Source: CAZJYC01 sp964550165
GTDB taxonomy: Bacteria > Acidobacteriota > Aminicenantia > Aminicenantales > Aminicenantaceae
DNA: 8,335 bases
NCBI GenBank assembly: GCA_964550165.1
Contig: CAZJYC010000090.1
Location: 1-8,335, forward strand
Direction: 5' to 3'
In this document: piece after piece, positions 6,095 through 8,335 of the stretch
Position numbering within the stretch: the stretch's first letter is position 1
How the letters are laid out: each line of letters starts with the position of its first letter
Translations under genes and position numbers: made by a program
Notes under the pieces: model-generated
Told to the model about the DNA's origin: nothing
The model's database searches: none
Seen by the model: the letters and a program-made list of their open reading frames with translations, nothing else

Positions 6095-7144
6095 ATGAAA
6101 AAAATCAACAGAAATATGGAAGAAAACATCTTTCAACTTGCCATTGAGGCATTTCGAAAGAATATTCCTGTGCATACCGAGATCGAGACGTTAGCTCAGG
6201 AGACCGCCTATACAATTGGACTTCGACCAGACCGTCGAATAAGAATAACGATACAAGGCAAGGCCCAAGATTACTATGCCGAAATAAAGACCACTCTCAC
6301 GAAAGCAAATAAGCTCCTCTTACTCATGAACAGAGAGAAACTGGACTACCCGCTTTTGTTAATTGCAAAATATGTGAATCCGCATATGGCAGACCAGTTA
6401 AGGCAAGATGGAATAGAATTTATTGACACTGCCGGCAATGCGTTTATCAATAAGCCGCCACTATATATTTTCGTAAAAGGGAATAGGCCTCCGGAAATCT
6501 TAGACCAAGCGCCTCTTAAAAGACATTTCAAGCCGGCTGGCTTGAAAATGATTTTTGCCTTCTTATGCAATCCCGGCCTTGAGAATAAGACTTATCGAGA
6601 GATCGCTGTTGCCACAAATGTTGCACTAGGAACCGTCGGCTGGATCATGAAAGAATTAAGGAAACTGGGCTTTCTCCTGGACATGGGGAAGCGGGGCTAT
6701 AAACTAATCAAAAAAGAAAATTTATTTCATCAGTGGGTAACCGCATATCCAGAACAGTTGAGGCCGAAGCAGATTCTGGGTCGTTACAGGGGTGAATATG
6801 GCTGGTGGCAACAGATGAGGCTGGACCCACTAAAAGCACAGTGGGGAGGAGAGGTTGCTGCTGCAAGGCTCACAGAATATCTAAAACCCGAGTTGATAAC
6901 GATTTATACCACGGCTCAGCAGCTCAATCAAATATTGCTCGAGAACAGACTTAAGAGAGATATAATTGGAGATGTAGAAATTCTAGCAAGATTTTGGAAG
7001 CCTGTCGAGATGGGGAAATATGATGACTTGGTACACCCAATTCTTGTTTATGCAGATCTCCTGGCAACAGGAAACCAGAGAAACATAGAAACAGCAAAAA
7101 TGATCTATGAACAATATATTATTCGACTTATCAGGGAAGATTGA
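6095..7144 (+). CDS. AbiEi-type antitoxin / autoregulator (type IV TA)
   Basis: From ATG 6095 this encodes 349 residues with the features of the AbiEi_2-like family (formerly a DUF): an N-terminal part with LIAKYVNPHMADQLRQDGIE followed by the hallmark F-I-D-T-A-G-N-A (D111-G114) and Y-I-F-V-K-G-N. A winged helix-turn-helix follows at ~150-210 (YREIAVATNVALGTVGWIMK as helix-turn-helix, GKRGYKL as wing). A C-terminal domain (~220-349) probably neutralises the toxin and aids DNA binding. Such proteins counteract a partner nucleotidyltransferase without direct stable binding (type IV) and repress their own operon. The TTG at 6029 cannot be the start because it is the -35 box; ATG 6053 lies in the operator. 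ATG 6116 is a possible alternative. The ribosome binding site is weak. The last 38 bp overlap the toxin gene, implying coupled translation. Confidence 0.85.
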   Translation: MKKINRNMEENIFQLAIEAFRKNIPVHTEIETLAQETAYTIGLRPDRRIRITIQGKAQDYYAEIKTTLTKANKLLLLMNREKLDYPLLLIAKYVNPHMADQLRQDGIEFIDTAGNAFINKPPLYIFVKGNRPPEILDQAPLKRHFKPAGLKMIFAFLCNPGLENKTYREIAVATNVALGTVGWIMKELRKLGFLLDMGKRGYKLIKKENLFHQWVTAYPEQLRPKQILGRYRGEYGWWQQMRLDPLKAQWGGEVAAARLTEYLKPELITIYTTAQQLNQILLENRLKRDIIGDVEILARFWKPVEMGKYDDLVHPILVYADLLATGNQRNIETAKMIYEQYIIRLIRED

Positions 7145-7982
7145 TCAACAGATAGTAGGAGCGCTTTCGATCGTTAAGAAAGTCGCAGACTCTTTGAGCA
7201 TCCGTTTCTTTGTCGTTGGCGCTTCAGCAAGGGATTTTATTCTCAAGCACTGCTACGGAATAGAGCCTCCGAGGATGACCAGAGATATCGACGTAGGAGT
7301 AGAAGTTGCCAGTTGGGAGCAGTTCAACCAACTTACGGAATCGTTACTGTCAACGGGCAAATTCTCTTCCACAACGGAACAACAAAGGCTCAAGTTCGAT
7401 TCTGTCTTCATCGACATAGTTCCCTTCGGGGCTATTACAGATGAGAATAGACGGATTAGCTGGCCACCAGAGCATGAAATATTCATGAGCATGTTTGGTT
7501 TCAAGGAGGCTTATGAATACTCGGTTACTATCAGATTGAGTTCTGCCCCTGAACTCGACATTAAACTACCAACTCTGCCGGGCCTAGCACTCATGAAGAT
7601 AATTTCGTGGAAAGAGAAATATCCTGAGCGGAAAAAAGATGCTGAGGACTTGCTACTCATCATGCAGAAATATGAAGGAGCCGGTAACTTTGACAGGCTT
7701 TACGACAAAGAGCAGAAACTTCTGCAGGAAGAGCATTTTGATACCAGACACGCCGGGATTAGACTGCTTGGCCGTGATATGGCCAAGATAGCAGATCCTG
7801 ATACATTGGACACGGTCAGGACCATATTGGATGGTGAAACAGGTGATCAGTCTCAATATAGGTTGGTCAAAGATATGATAATAGGCACTCTACCTTTCGA
7901 TGCCAAGTTCGATGAGATACTTTTTCAGGTTGAGAAACTGAGACAAGGCTTTGCTGAGGTCTCAGAAAATTTAAATCAATAA
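7107..7982 (+). CDS. AbiEii-type nucleotidyltransferase toxin
   Basis: This encodes 291 residues of the nucleotidyl transferase AbiEii/AbiGii toxin family (Pol beta-like fold). Visible motifs are V-G-A-S-A-R-D (37-43, the G-S/A-x-x-R nucleotide-binding loop), T-R-D-I-D (58-62, metal ligands D60 and D62), F-I-D-I-V-P-F-G (third acidic residue D103) and L-M-K-I-I-S-W-K followed by K-K-D-A-E-D-L (K164, D178, D181). Family toxins use a nucleotide triphosphate; characterised mycobacterial relatives (MenT) modify tRNA 3' ends and so block translation. It is presumably cytoplasmic. The start at ATG 7107 keeps the family-typical opening F-D-L-S-G-K-I-D and overlaps the antitoxin by 38 bp in another frame, with no good Shine-Dalgarno, so translation is probably coupled to the antitoxin. 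All catalytic residues appear intact, so it is likely active. The antiphage role known for AbiE is inferred here. Confidence 0.87.
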   Translation: MNNILFDLSGKIDQQIVGALSIVKKVADSLSIRFFVVGASARDFILKHCYGIEPPRMTRDIDVGVEVASWEQFNQLTESLLSTGKFSSTTEQQRLKFDSVFIDIVPFGAITDENRRISWPPEHEIFMSMFGFKEAYEYSVTIRLSSAPELDIKLPTLPGLALMKIISWKEKYPERKKDAEDLLLIMQKYEGAGNFDRLYDKEQKLLQEEHFDTRHAGIRLLGRDMAKIADPDTLDTVRTILDGETGDQSQYRLVKDMIIGTLPFDAKFDEILFQVEKLRQGFAEVSENLNQ

Positions 7983-7991
7983 ATCATTGAG

Positions 7992-8012
7992 ATGCTCTAA
8001 GAGCATTATTGT
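7992..8012 (+). terminator. weak terminator-like hairpin after the toxin gene
   Basis: ATGCTC (7992-7997) and GAGCAT (8001-8006) can pair around the loop TAA, followed by TATTGTT. It begins 10 nt after the TAA stop at 7980-7982, a normal place for a terminator. The stem is only 6 bp and the T-run is interrupted. Confidence 0.35.
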
Positions 8013-8174
8013 TACAGCTACTTCCATCCTTTCTTTTCCCCGAACATTGCCTGTGTAAGCTCCGCCAAATTGCACCTCTCTCTTTCTCGTCAGCCTAGCT
8101 CTGAAGGAAAATATAAAAGCAATAGGGGTACAACCGTGCGAGTTTGCCTTTTGAAGTTTGCCTCACACCCCTGC

Positions 8175-8246
8175 TAAAGTATAATCCGTTTTTACGAGCT
8201 ATGATGCACTGATTTCTGCTCATCCCATCGTCTTGGATGATAAATA
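8175..8246 (-). repeat. diverged inverted copy of the 5734-5820 segment
   Basis: The reverse complement of about 8219-8246 reads TTTATCATCC, then GACGATGGG, then ATGAG. It matches 5733-5760 at about 22 of 27 positions with one gap. Further on, AAAAACGGATT (rc of 8183-8193) matches AAAAACGAATT at 5800-5810, with about 17 bp missing from this copy between the two blocks. The two matching blocks in the same order support a shared origin, but the alignment was made by eye. Confidence 0.35.
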
Positions 8247-8335
8247 ATGACTTGAAAGAATGACTAAGGCGAACATGGCTGCCCTCGGCTTCCTGGATGG
8301 GCTCGGAGAAGCCCTGGTTTCTCTTTCTCAAGCCG

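Larger units (their letters stand above)
7983..8335. other. gene-free region downstream of the TA operon
   Basis: No supported gene is present. It contains a small hairpin just after the toxin stop, a pyrimidine-rich stretch (about 8020-8100), and a segment (8175-8246) related in inverted orientation to 5734-5820. A reverse-strand frame runs open from the window edge to 8095, but it would begin at TTG or beyond the window and has no recognisable domain. Confidence 0.5.

Noticed and set aside
8095..8331. Reverse-strand 78-residue open frame reaching the window edge
   Set aside because: It begins at TTG or outside the window, resembles no family I know, and overlaps the diverged repeat segment. 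A gene end entering from the right cannot be excluded.
1..8335. CRISPR array, tRNA, rRNA or transposase genes
   Set aside because: No regularly spaced repeats, cloverleaf-like sequence, rRNA core sequence or transposase motifs were seen on either strand. Small noncoding RNAs cannot be excluded by eye.

Overview
The window comes from a bacterium, probably an uncultured or environmental one. The genes are bacterial in layout (Shine-Dalgarno sites, sigma70-like promoters, overlapping operon genes, Sec-type signal peptides), and base composition looks moderate. A decayed TPR fragment around 5404-5520 resembles the C-terminal tails of TPR proteins I associate with Acidobacteriota/Aminicenantota-like genomes. 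That taxonomic hint is weak.

All recognisable genes lie on the + strand. (1) 1-546 is the C-terminal part of a major facilitator superfamily transporter, cut by the window edge. (2) 547-850 is a gene-free spacer with the first copy of an ~88-bp dispersed repeat, a good sigma70-like promoter and a strong ribosome binding site. (3) 851-3601 encodes a large, exported, mostly helical protein of no family I recognise, with a proline-rich hinge. (4) 3716-5425 encodes a secreted bacterial protein-arginine deiminase (PAD, peptidyl-citrulline forming), with a calcium-binding middle domain and a complete catalytic domain but no animal-type PAD_N domain. This is the most striking gene. (5) 5404-5613 overlaps the PAD stop and looks like a broken C-terminal end of a TPR protein. 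(6) 5614-6028 is a second gene-free stretch with repeat copy 2, a perfect 18-bp palindrome and AT-rich DNA carrying GTTC/GAAC half-sites. (7) 6095-7982 is a two-gene AbiE-like type IV toxin-antitoxin operon: an AbiEi-type winged-helix antitoxin/regulator and an overlapping AbiEii-type nucleotidyltransferase. Its promoter is embedded in a 9-bp-arm inverted repeat that looks like an autoregulatory operator. (8) 7983-8335 holds a weak terminator-like hairpin and a diverged, inverted relative of the repeat region, and no convincing gene.

Two units seem to sit side by side. The first is an export pair, the large unknown protein and the PAD, separated by about 0.1 kb and both with N-terminal export signals; this suggests, but does not prove, joint action on proteins outside the cytoplasm. 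The second is a self-regulated toxin-antitoxin module. The gene remnant and dispersed repeats between them mark the locus as rearranged or acquired DNA.
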